A DNA stretch of 64,000 bases from NCBI GenBank assembly GCA_024449915.1, contig JAMZAV010003270.1, forward strand, positions 1 through 64,000. Reading direction: 5' to 3'. Positions within the stretch are counted from its first letter, which is position 1; each line of letters begins with the position of its first letter. This document shows, in pieces, positions 44,339-53,776 of this stretch. The stretch comes from Sweltsa coloradensis. Lineage: Eukaryota; Arthropoda; Insecta; Plecoptera; Chloroperlidae. The position numbers were made by a program, and so were the translations under genes. The notes below the pieces were generated by a model. The model made no database searches. It was not told where the DNA came from and saw only the letters and a program-made list of their open reading frames with translations.

Positions 44339-44989
44339 TTAAAGGGGCTGAAAACCCCAAAAATTATTTTTTACCACGTGATCTATAGCACAATACTACA
44401 CTTAAATGACCGTTTAACAAATCATATCTTGTAACTGTGGTTTAACACGAATTTTTTAATTTTTTTGATCCAGAAATTTGCGAAAATTAGTGTTTTTTGA
44501 AATTTCTTAAATCGGCTTTAACCTGCTTCTTTTTTGGTCCACATAGATACTAGAGCATAGTACCAATCTAAAATTCCCCTTTATAACATCGTGTCTTGAA
44601 ACTGTGCCCAAATATACCCTCAAACATGCAAAATTATGCATTCCAAAATCACACCCCATCTTGGTAATCAGCATATTTTGACCGAACTACTTGCCCAAAT
44701 TATAAAACAAAATATAGAGAATTTACAGAAAAGGCTGTAGAGTACGTCAATAATGGCCAAGATTTTTTTTGATCAAAATCCTCCAAGGTCACGGTGCATA
44801 AAGATCGTCCCCATGTTATTTCTTATGGGAGATTTTTGCCGATGGGACCTAGCTCTAAAAATATCATGTTTGACAATTTTTTTGGAGGTCATGGTGGCCC
44901 CAATAATTTTTCTGTTAATTGCTAAATTCATTACTAATTATCCTGAATGAAATATATTTTTTGAGTATAGCGGTTAAATACCCCTTTAA
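44339..44989. mobile_element. TTAA-flanked MITE, copy a
   Basis: 651 bases from TTAAAGGGGC to CCCCTTTAA. It is a near-perfect inverted copy of 45103-45754. The short frames inside are not conserved coding. TTAA target and short GGGG/CCCC termini fit a piggyBac-type element. Confidence 0.8.
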
Positions 44990-45102
44990 GAATACATGAT
45001 TCTCTAAATTAATGTCGGGGGAGCCGTGGAGATCCCCCCACACCACCACCACCACCAAACCGTGAATGCAGGCCTATGGCCTACAGCCACGGAAGATGAG
45101 TT

Positions 45103-45754
45103 TTAAAGGGGTATTTAACCGCTAAACTCAAAAAATATATTTCATTTAGGCTAACTAGTAATGAATTTAGCAATTAACAGAAAAAATATTGGGGCCACCA
45201 TGACCTCCCAAACAATTGTCAAACATGACATTATTCGAGCTAGGTTCCCATCGGCAAAAATATCCCATAAGAAATAACATAGGGACGATCTTTATGCCCC
45301 GTGACCTTGGAGGATTTTGATTCAAAAAAATATTGGCCATTTTTGACGTACTCGACAGCCTTTTCTGTAAATTCTCTATATTTTGTTTTGTAATTTGGGC
45401 AAGTAGTTCGGTTAAAATATGCTGATTGCCAAGATAGAGTGTGATTTTGGAATGCATATTTTTGCGTGTTTGAAGGTATATTTGGCCACAGTTTCAAGAC
45501 ACGATGTTATAAAGGGCCATTTTAAATTGGTACTATGCTCTAGTATCTATGTGGACCCAAAAAGAAGCAAGTTAAAGCCGATTAAGGAAATATTCCAAAA
45601 CACCAATTTTCGCCAATTTCTGGATGGAAAAAATCAAAAAATTTGTGTTAAATCACAGTAACAAGATATATTTTTTTAAACGGTCTTTTAAGTGTAGTAT
45701 TGTGCCATAGATCACGTGGTAAAAAATAATTTTTGGGGTTTTAAGCCCCTTTAA
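45103..45754. mobile_element. TTAA-flanked MITE, copy b (inverted)
   Basis: TTAAAGGGGTATTTAACCGC at its left equals the right end of copy a reversed; TTTTAAGCCCCTTTAA ends it. The 96-residue and 80-residue frames that cross it are chance frames shared by both copies. Confidence 0.8.
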
Positions 45755-45801
45755 GCACGTGTTCTTTAACATTCGTTAGTGATGCCTGGTATTGGTTGTT
45801 C

Positions 45802-46112
45802 ATTATGAAGAACTTCTATCATATGATAACGGCGACAAACTTTCCAAATTTCTCATCCAAAGTAATCTATTTAACAAACTTTAATTAACTTCATACACAT
45901 TTCTTTCTTTTCTTTATTTTCATTTACATACATAACTTTTATTTTGCTATTACTTCTTCATCTTCAATTTATTTTTTTATTTATACACTTAGAAAACAAT
46001 CTTATCATCAAACATACCTGCATTAACTCTTCTAATTTACTTTCATTCACAGGCGGCGCAATATGACCTTACCGGTTGAAGCGCCCTAGTTTCTCACGTC
46101 GTCGTCGTCGAT
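45802..46112 (+). mobile_element. L 3' UTR and tail inserted in C
   Basis: From GAAGAACTTCTATCATATG to GACCTTACCGGTTGAAGCG, CTCACGTCGTCGTCGTCG. Flanking C sequence GGTTGTT (left) and GATTGTTGTG (right) suggests a target duplication of about 7 bases, so this is a true 5'-truncated retrotransposition. Confidence 0.85.
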
Positions 46113-46226
46113 TGTTGTGATTGCAAAATTATATGTTGTGATCTTTGACTTAATATTGGATTATTTTAATTGTACCAAGTCTAAATGCAGGTGTATGTGT
46201 GAAAGTTGCAGGTGTAATTAAAGCAT

Positions 46227-47113
46227 TCTATGAAATGAGCTTATTGGCCCGGAACAATATTAAAACGTAACTTATAAACTTATGACCGAGGTCACTACTT
46301 ACTTAAAAACGAATTTTCGGGCGAAACTTCCTCTCCCATCATCAGGTTGATGCCAACTGGTTCACCCCGCCGGACTGCTCCCTTATCTCCGCCGTGAGTC
46401 GTGCTGCTACGATCGACATCTCGACTTCCCTTTCAATGGTCGAAATCCACATGGCGCTCAGTTCAAAACTTGGTTGGCTTATAGGATCACTCACACATCG
46501 CATCACTGCTGCCTCTTTAATCTTCCTTTTCCACATATTTTCCTCCTGCATGATGCATTTCACCTCCTCCCACTTGTATTCATGCATAGTCTCTCGGGCA
46601 TGTTGAACTAATAATGACGACGTACTATCACTATGTTTCTTAATATTACGTTGATGTTCGTTGTACACAAAGGCATCCAACAGATAATTCTTCTCCTCTT
46701 CTAAAGATTTCGCATCGGAACAATGCGTATATGCCCGTGTCACCAAAGTCTTAACCACGCCCATTTTAACATACAAGGGGTGATTCGATTCAAAATCTAG
46801 ATACTGTGATGTGTGAGTCGGCTTCCTGTACACCGAAGTACCAACCACGCCCGTGTTCTCCTGTTTCTTTACAAACACATCTAAAAACGCGAGTGAGTCA
46901 TCAACTTCTACTTCTAAAGTGAACTTTATGTATGGGGACTGTGAGTTTAAAGATGAGTGAAACTTCTCAAGCTCCTTGTCCGAGTGAGGCCATACTACAT
47001 AGATATCGTCTACATACCTCAGCCATATCTTGGGCTTAAGAGGACATTACCTTAGTGCACTGGATTCGAAATGTTCCATGCAGATATTAGCTAACACTGG
47101 GGTAGATAGATTA
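46227..47113 (-). mobile_element. Penelope-like element fragment inserted in C
   Basis: AATTAAAGC occurs on both sides (left about 46218-46226, right about 47105-47113), a likely 9-base target duplication. The minus strand carries RT and nuclease sequence. Confidence 0.75.
46342..47050 (-). pseudogene. Penelope RT end joined to a GIY-YIG C-terminus
   Basis: Minus strand, from about 47030: WLRYVDDIYVVWPH is the RT catalytic box with both Asp. DSLAFLDVFVKKQ follows, then TSVYRKPTHTSQYLDFESNH, the hallmark Penelope block (VYRKPT-T--YL-F-S-H), in an open 178-residue frame (46878-46342). After LDAFVYN it jumps to EHQRNIKKHSDS and a nuclease C-terminal part with KRKIKEA. The IYKIPC ... YIGE half of the GIY-YIG domain is absent. 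The frame stays open across the jump. 5'-truncated; certainly inactive as an element. Confidence 0.78.
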
Positions 47114-47223
47114 ATTAAAGCTTTACAGCGTAAACCCTGCATATAGGTAACGTTTGCTGCATGAGGAATATATAATTTTCTTTCTGGGTATACGCCATAT
47201 ACTCGCGTATACCATTAAGTATC

Positions 47224-47532
47224 CGTCTGGGCCCGGGGTTGAATAGGCCAGAGCATACTCTGCTAATAGTAAAACGCGAAAATAGGGAAAAATTCCATCT
47301 TGCAATGATCAGCTAGTATAAGAAACTAGAGGCGATCTTCGGCATGTCGTCGACTGAGATACTGACGCTTTCTCTCACGATGACGACTAAGACGTGAGAA
47401 CCCCCCTTTCCTCCTCCTCTACCCGTGACTGCAGGTTCTGACCAGCACGGGTCTTATCTCACGACATCCCTTTGGATAGAGTGGTGCATAGTGACCTTCA
47501 TGTTGACGTCACCTGAAACCAAATAAACAAAA
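47224..47532 (+). mobile_element. S-family repeat, 'TGACTGCAGG' subtype
   Basis: Complete order but with GTGACTGCAGGTTCTGACC in place of the usual hairpin, and a weak module. The same subtype at 53117-53460, also behind a C copy. Confidence 0.78.
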
Positions 47533-48045
47533 GCCAAAGCTGCAGGATATAGCTCTGGCTAGTTCTGACCAGCTTTGGACTTCATCCCGTCTGGGCCCGG
47601 GGTAGAATTGGCCCAGAGAATGTTACTGCTAATCTTGAAATACGATTTATGAGAAAAAGTCCACCTTGCACACATCAGCTAGTATAGAGAGAAGAAGATT
47701 ACTTCTTAAATCTTGAGGCGAGCTCTGGCAGTCGTCGTCGAAGAAACCATCCACTTTCTTCGACGACTTCTCCGACGACGACAATGACAACACCACCGAT
47801 GACAAAAACGATGACGATGGCGACGTGAGAAACCGCGATTCCTCAAACCCCCTACCCGTGGCTGGTTCTATCTAACCAGGCCCCTCAACCCCATATCCCC
47901 TAGGCAAGAGTGGCTAATTATGACCTAACGGTGGACGCGCCCTTAATCCAATAAAACAAATAAACCTTATTCCCATATCCCCTATGCTAATGTATACAAT
48001 TTATAACCTAACAGTTAACGCGCCCTTACATTTAATAAATATATT
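47533..48045 (+). mobile_element. S-family repeat, full length, flanked by two S fragments
   Basis: 47533-47585 is a hairpin fragment (GGCTAGTTCTGACCAGC). 47587-47965 is a full S with the perfect inverted repeat GTCGTCGAAGAAA / TTTCTTCGACGAC (47734-47767). 47966-48045 is another S 3' end (CCTAACAGTTAACGCGCCC). Confidence 0.8.
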
Positions 48046-48097
48046 TCCCTCCCCTTCTACCTTGATGTCAACGTATACGGCAACGACGTAACTTAAA

Positions 48098-48197
48098 CTA
48101 AAAAAACAACAAAAGAACTTTAATTTATTAACTCAGGATATCAAATGCAGCGCGATATGACCTACCTGGTTGAAGCGCCCAAGTTTCTCTCGTCGTA
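48098..48197 (+). mobile_element. L tail
   Basis: AGGATATCAAATGCAGCGCG, GACCTACCTGGTTGAAGCGC, CTCTCGTCGTACTG. Confidence 0.7.
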
Positions 48198-48199
48198 CT

Positions 48200-48439
48200 G
48201 TGTATACTCTGCAATACGCCTGCCTTTCCTTTACGGCATTGCAATTAACATTTATATTGGACGAAAGGTACAAGATTTATTAATTTATACCAAGCAAATT
48301 TGCAGATGTTGTTGTTGAGTGCAGTTGCAAAGGCCTACAGTGTTTAGCGTAAATTTGGGTAATGTCTTAATGAGGATCAATATTTCTTAATGGGTTTACC
48401 CCCATAAAGTAACGGGGGGCATTTATCATTTCCACTTTT
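48200..48439 (+). mobile_element. C-family repeat, copy 4, diverged
   Basis: TTTATACCAAGCAAATTTGC, GGCCTACAGTGTTTAGCG, TGGGTTTACCCCC, leading into an S head. Confidence 0.5.
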
Positions 48440-49480
48440 CTACTGGGCACGGGGTAGAATTCGGCCCACAGCATCGCTCTGCTAACCATAAAGGGCGGAA
48501 AAATAGAAAAAGTCCATCTCGCAAACATAATCTAGTTACGAAGGTAATACTGATAATAGAGGCGAGCTCTGGCAATCGTCGTCGGGGATATCACCACATT
48601 CCCCTGACGACCTCCGTCCAGGCCTGGGGTAGAATTTGGCCCAGGGCATGGCTCTGCTAATCGTAAAGAGCGGGAAAATATAAAAAGTCCATCTCGCAAA
48701 CATAATCTAGTTACGAAGGAAATACTGATACTAGAGGCGAGCTCTGGCAATCGTCGTCGGGGATATCACCACTTTCCCATGACGACCTCCGTCTAGGCCT
48801 GGGGTAGAATTTGGCCAGGGCATGGCTCTGCTAATCGTCAAGGGCGGGAAATAAAAAGACCATCTCGCATACTAATCTAGTTACGAAGGAATACTGGTCT
48901 AGAGGGGGCTCTGGCAATCGTCGTCGGGGATATACCACTTTCCCTGACGACCTCCGTCTGAGGCCCGCGGTAGAATTTGACCCAGGGCACGGCTCTGCTA
49001 ATCGTAAAGGCGGGAAAATAGAAAAAGACCATCTCGCATACAACGAAGGAAATACTGATACTAGAGGGAGCTCTGGCAATCGTCGTCGGGGATTCACACT
49101 TTCCATGACGACCTCCGTCTAGCCGGGTAGAATGCCAGGGCAGGCTCTGTAATCGTCAGGGCGGGAAATAGAAAGACCTCTCGCCATATCTAGTTACGAA
49201 GGAATACGGTCTGAGGCGAGCTCTGGCAATCTGCGGGGATATCACACTTCCCTGACGACCCCGTCAGGCCTGGGGTAGAATTGGCCAGGGCATGGCTCTG
49301 CTAACGTCAAGCGGGAAAATAGAAAAAGACCATCTCGCATACATAATTAGTTACGAAGGAAATACTGGTCTAGAGGCAGCTCTGGCAATCGTCGTCGGGA
49401 TATCACACTTTCCATGACGACCTCCGTCTAGGCCTGGGGTAGAATTTAGCCCAGGGCATGGCTCTGCTAATCGTAAAAGT
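48440..49480 (+). repeat. Tandem array of the S 5' half, about 6.5 units
   Basis: Units start at about 48440, 48616, 48791, 48956, 49117, 49263 and 49426 (last one partial), 146-177 bases each. Every unit runs from GGGGTAGAAT through GGCTCTGC, CTAGTTACGAAGG, GAGCTCTGGC and the GTCGTCGGGGA/TCCC-TGACGAC stem, then directly into the next head. Units 3-5 are shorter because of scattered one-base losses. Confidence 0.9.
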
Positions 49481-49590
49481 CACCCCTCTACCCGTGTCTG
49501 GTTCTGACCAGCATGGACTCCTCCTGCATACACTCACACGTTATCAAATTCTTGTCATAATTTGGTACAAGACACACAATTATTGTCTAT
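49481..49590 (+). mobile_element. S 3' fragment and L RNase H fragment
   Basis: 49481-49540: TACCCGTGTCTGGTTCTGAC. 49541-49590: ATAATTTGGTACAAGACACA, the L segment between the third RNase H Asp and the WIPGH block. Confidence 0.5.
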
Positions 49591-50223
49591 AAGGCTATTG
49601 TACCGCCTCTGGCCGATAATTTGAAAGTCAAAGAAACATGTCTGAAAAGTTTTCTGAATGAAAGAAGGCCTTTAAAATAACAGAAAAAAATTGTGAATTT
49701 TTTTAGGCTGGACATAACCTCACTTTTGGAAATTATATTTAGATTTTTGGACAAAAGTGTGATACTACAAGACTAGTTCAAAATTAAATTTTGAGAATCG
49801 GTTTCTGGATAAAGTTTCTAAACACCCCTAGCTATAACTTTGACTATAGCTAAAATAGTTTTCTGAAAATAACAGTTGGTGTACGAATTTTTTTGTCAAA
49901 CGGTACAAAACTCGTATTTGTACCGTTTGACTAAAAAAACAACTGTTATTTTCAGAAAACTATTTTAGGAAGTCAAGTTATAGCTAAAGGTGTTTAGAAA
50001 CTGTCCAGAAAACCCATTCTCAAAATTGAATTTTGAACTAGTCTTGTATATCACACTTTTGTCCAAAAATCTAGATATATTTTCTATTAGTGAGGTTATG
50101 TCCCACCCAAAAAAAATCATAATTTTTTTTCTGGTATTTTAAAGGCCTTCTTTTATTCAGCAAATTTTTCAGACATGTTTCTTTGACTTTCAAATTATCG
50201 GCCACAGGTGGTCCAGTAGCCTT
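49591..50223. mobile_element. Foldback-type TIR element, arms about 290 bases
   Basis: Left end AAGGCTATTGTACCGCCTCT and right end GGTGGTCCAGTAGCCTT; the arms pair almost to the centre, where ACAAAACTCGTATTTGTACCG lies (about 49910-49930). No frame. TAA on the left and TTA on the right could be a degenerate 3-bp duplication. Confidence 0.75.
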
Positions 50224-50234
50224 AAGAACCTTCC

Positions 50235-51115
50235 GTCTGTGCCCGGGGTAGAATTGGCCCAGAGCATGGCTCTGCTTATCGTACAAGGCGATCCAAGAGA
50301 AAAATGTCCACCTCGCAAACATCAGATCGTAAGGAGGGAGTATATTACTCCCCGAAACTAGAGGCGAGCTCTGGCAATCGTCGTCGGGGACACCTTTCCC
50401 TTCCCATGAAGACCTCCCCGACGACGATGACAATGACACACCGAACGATGACAAAGACGATGACAACCGCGACGTGAGAAACCCTCTCTTCCTCCCCTTC
50501 TGACTAGCATGGGCGCCTCCCCCCACCCCCTTAGGCTAGAGTGGTGCATTATGACCTAACGGTTGACGCGTCCTTAATCCAAATAAATAGAGGTAATGAG
50601 AAATGGTGATATAAAAACCCAAATTTCGTTTTAAAAAAACCAAATTTCGCGTTTTTCGCGATTTCAAAAAAATTGTCAAAAACGTTACTAAAAAATAAAA
50701 AAATCACTAAAAAAAAATTGTACGCACTGTTATTTTGGTATACTATTTTCGCGGAAGCCGTGATACGCGCCGTTATTTTGGAGGTATATTTCCGTGAAGC
50801 CCGTGACGTCACGGTACCCCGCCTACCGCACGCGTAATATTCGGTCTGGACCGGCACCTCCACCAAAACTGGACCGGCACCTCCACATCACTTTACATTT
50901 TGCACACTAAAAGGCCCAATTTCGCGATATAATTCGCGTTTTGACCATCACTAAATGATGTAATTCGTCGACAATATTACATTTTAGGCAATAAAAAGGA
51001 CATTTAAAAAAAATCGCGAATTTCGTTATCACCATTTTTCACTACCTCTACAAATAAATAAAAAATAACTGTTAACGCGTCCTCAATCCAAATAAACAAA
51101 AAAAAACTCTTTAAT
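50235..51115 (+). mobile_element. S-family repeat split in its tail by a MITE
   Basis: S from GTCTGTGCCCGGGGTAGAAT to AATCCAAATAAA (50587), continuing after the MITE as AAATAAAAAATAACTG, GTTAACGCGTCC, CAATCCAAATAAAC (51059-51115). The last part may instead be a second S 3' end. Confidence 0.8.
50588..51050. mobile_element. hAT-like MITE with 8-bp target duplication
   Basis: Termini TAGAGGTAATGAGAAATGG and, reversed, TAGAGGTAGTGAAAAATGG, continuing TGATA. CAAATAAA flanks both ends (50580-50587, 51051-51058). 463 bases, no frame. Eight-base duplication is the hAT signature. Confidence 0.78.
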
Positions 51116-51121
51116 AAATCT

Positions 51122-51882
51122 AAACTCTCAAGGTTATTTTATAGATTTTTAAGGGATACCTGGACACGTGGGCATATGGGGGGAAAACACGCTGTTCGGG
51201 CTGCTAAGGAAGCTTCTAAGCGTCGCGACGTTGATTTTAATCTGACAGAATTTGTCAAGAGTGGATTCAAGCAACGATTGTTAGATTGCGACAAGCATCT
51301 TGGGATGTGGTGCAAAATAACAAATTGCAAAGTGTGATGCCCACACAGACTTATAAAATTAGTCCTTCTTCTTCTCAACTCTCACGTAGAGAAGAGGTGG
51401 TATTGTTCATAATTCGAATAGGCCACATACGTCTAACTCAAAGATAACCAGAAAAAAAATTATTCCCACATATGACACATATGTGATGAACCTTTTACCA
51501 TACCTACATCATATGCTAGCATAATGTACCAAATATGATGCCTTCTGCGCACGCAATGTGATCTCTCCCAATCATATTATGAAGAACTTCTATTATTTGA
51601 TAACGACGACATTCTTTCTTAGTTTCTCATCCAAAGCTATCTCTTTAACAAAATTTTATTCACATCATAACCATTTCTTTTATTTCTTTATTTCCATTCA
51701 CATAAATTGCTTATTTTTTTGCTATTTCTATTATAATTATCATCACTTTATTTTCTTATACATATTACACTAAGAGAACAATATTATCATCAAACACACT
51801 ATTAACTCATCTCATCAACTTTCAATTACACAGTCTGCGCAATATGACCTAACCGGTTGAAGCGCCCTAGTTTCTCGCGTCG
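51122..51882 (+). mobile_element. L-family retrotransposon, copy 6 (RNase H end to tail)
   Basis: Begins at the last RNase H block (IPGHVGI at about 51158-51178), then RREEVVL (about 51385), a C-terminal region and 3' UTR, ending GACCTAACCGGTTGAAGC, CTCGCGTCGTTG. Coding part broken. Confidence 0.82.
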
Positions 51883-52065
51883 TTGTGGATATCTAAAGTT
51901 TCTATGTTCATCTACCAATGCAGAAGGTTAATAGTTTGATTCCCGTAGTAGGTAGGTGTTTTAACTTTAACTGGGCGTTAGTCCATCAATTCCTAGCATT
52001 TGATTGAGTAAACGGTATTGCAGGGTTTCATGGGTTGGCCTATTTCATCTCATTCTAAGGTTAAG
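51883..52065 (+). mobile_element. tRNA-Gly-derived SINE, truncated body
   Basis: CATCTACCAATGCAGAAGG, B-box AGTTTGATTCCCG, GTTAGTCCATCAATTCC, CATGGGTTGGCCTATTTC. Same junction with an L tail as at 42766. Confidence 0.65.
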
Positions 52066-52137
52066 AACTTAGCTTGTAATTTAGCTTATAACCAAGACTC
52101 AAAGATTATAACATAAAAAAATGTTGTTATCAGATCT

Positions 52138-52362
52138 TTTCTGAATAAATTGTACTTAAAATAATTTGTCGTGGGAAGCCTGCCCAGGGTGCAATGCAAG
52201 TCCGTGCAGGTGTCTCACTAGGTATATTGGGGTTGGGACAATTTGTGAAGGGATGTCCTAGGGTTGTTTCAAAGGACTCAATCCCTTGCAAATGTTTGTC
52301 AGGATTACCGGTCTCGACGGGATATGAACCCGGAACCTCCCGAAACAGAGTCACGCGTGTAC
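52138..52362 (-). mobile_element. Q-family tRNA-derived SINE, copy 2
   Basis: Minus strand: CGCGTGACTCTGTTTCGGG, GGGTTCATATCCCGTCGAGA, CCGGTAATCCTGAC, GGACATCCCTTCACAAATTG, CTAGTGAGACACCTGC, GGCAGGCTTCCCACG. Confidence 0.75.
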
Positions 52363-52375
52363 ACTTGAATGTCAC

Positions 52376-52718
52376 AGAATGTCTAACAGCGCACGCAGTT
52401 TGATCTTTACCACTCTTAATACAAAAAATTATATCATATTATGATAACGGCGACAAACTTTCTAAATTTCTCATTCAAAATTATTTATTTATCTATATTT
52501 AATTTACATTGTACACATTTACTTTATTTTCATTTAAAAAATAATATTTTCTGTTGGAATTTTTTACTATCATCACAATCATTTTTGTTTGTTTTTGTAT
52601 ATTATTCACTTAGAAAACAAACAATCATCAAACACAACAATAAGTCATATCATTAACTATCAAAATTCCAGTCGGCGCAATATAACAGGTTGAAGCGCCC
52701 TAGTTTCTCACGTCGTTT
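52376..52718 (+). mobile_element. L 3' UTR and tail
   Basis: AGAATGTCTAACAGCGCACG to CAGTCGGCGCAATATAACAG (part of the module lost) and CTCACGTCGTTTTG. Confidence 0.75.
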
Positions 52719-53116
52719 TGTGGTGCCAATGATGAATATCCTAATATTAGTGATTAAATACATGATTCTCTACCAAACAGATCGGGGGAGAACCCCCCCC
52801 CCCCCCACACCGCAAATGCAGGCCTAGGGCCCACAGCCCCGGAAGATGAGTTTTAAGCACGAGTGTTTTAACATTCGTTAGTGATGCCTGGTGATGATTG
52901 TTGTGATTACAAAATTATATTAGGTTATGTTCTTTGACTTGACATTAGATTTGTTTATTTGTACCAACTGTAAATGCAGGTGTATGTGTGAAAGGTGCAG
53001 GTGTAATTGTAGCCCAACAGCGTATACCCTGCATAAAAGGTAACGTTTACATCATGAGGAATATATATTTTTCTTTCTGGGATTACGCCGTATACTCGCG
53101 TATATCCTTATGACCC
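52719..53116 (+). mobile_element. C-family repeat, copy 5
   Basis: Uninterrupted equivalent of copy 3: TTAA at 52754-52757 and 52853-52856 are the empty counterparts of the two MITE targets. Ends TACTCGCGTATATCC just before the S head. Confidence 0.75.
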
Positions 53117-53500
53117 CATCTGGGCCCGGGGAAGAATAGGCCAGAGCATACTATGTTAATCGTTGAAAGCGAGGAAAGTGAAAAGTCCATCTTGCCAAGA
53201 TAAGTTAGTATGAGGTAGTATAATACTCCCCGAAACTAGAGGTTAGCTCTGGCAATCGTCGCAGAAGACACATCCCCTACACTGTGACGAACTCCTCGAC
53301 GACGATGACAATGACACAACGAACGATGACAAAGACGATGACGACCACAACGTGAGAACCCCCCTCTCCTCCTCCTCTACCCGTGACTGCAGGTTCTGAC
53401 CAGCACGGGTCTTATCTCACGCAGTATAACCTTTATGTTATGTAACCAAATAAGCCGAAGCTTCAGGCGAGCTCTGGCAGTCGTCCACTGGGATACTTTC
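53117..53500 (+). mobile_element. S-family repeat, 'TGACTGCAGG' subtype, plus fragment
   Basis: Head CATCTGGGCCCGGGGAAGAA, GACGACGATGACAATGACAC, GTGACTGCAGGTTCTGACC. The module is lost. 53461-53495 repeats GGCGAGCTCTGGCAGTCG. Confidence 0.78.
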
Positions 53501-53776
53501 TGAATCTCTCTCTCTCATTCCTTCCTACTAAGCCTATTAGTGGAAAATAAATAATAAAATAACAAATAAACAGTGTTGGCTCGAGCGCTAAGCACGCGAC
53601 TCTGATTCGGGGGGTCACGGGATCAAATCCCGTCGAGACCGGCAATCCTGACTGAAGGTTTATTCCGATGTTTTCCTCAGTCGTTATTATGAATGTAAGG
53701 TGATAAGACCTCTTAAACAGCCCTCGGACATCCCTTCACAATTGTCCTATCCGCAACATACCTAGTTAGACACCTG

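Larger units (their letters stand above)
44150..47223 (+). mobile_element. C-family repeat, copy 3, with four nested insertions
   Basis: Host C pieces: 44150-44338, 44990-45102, 45755-45801, 46113-46226 and 47114-47223. Joined in order they match 38762-39318 and 52719-53116. It starts ACAGTAACCTAACGGTTTAC and ends CTCGCGTATACC before an S head. Insertions: two TTAA MITEs, an L tail and a Penelope fragment. Confidence 0.7.

Noticed and set aside
44997..45060. CRISPR-like or short tandem array (CACCACCACC)
   Set aside because: A plain trinucleotide run; there are no spaced repeats anywhere in the window.
45167..45661. 96-, 85- and 80-residue frames
   Set aside because: They lie in the inverted TTAA elements; the mirrored copy does not keep them open in a consistent way.
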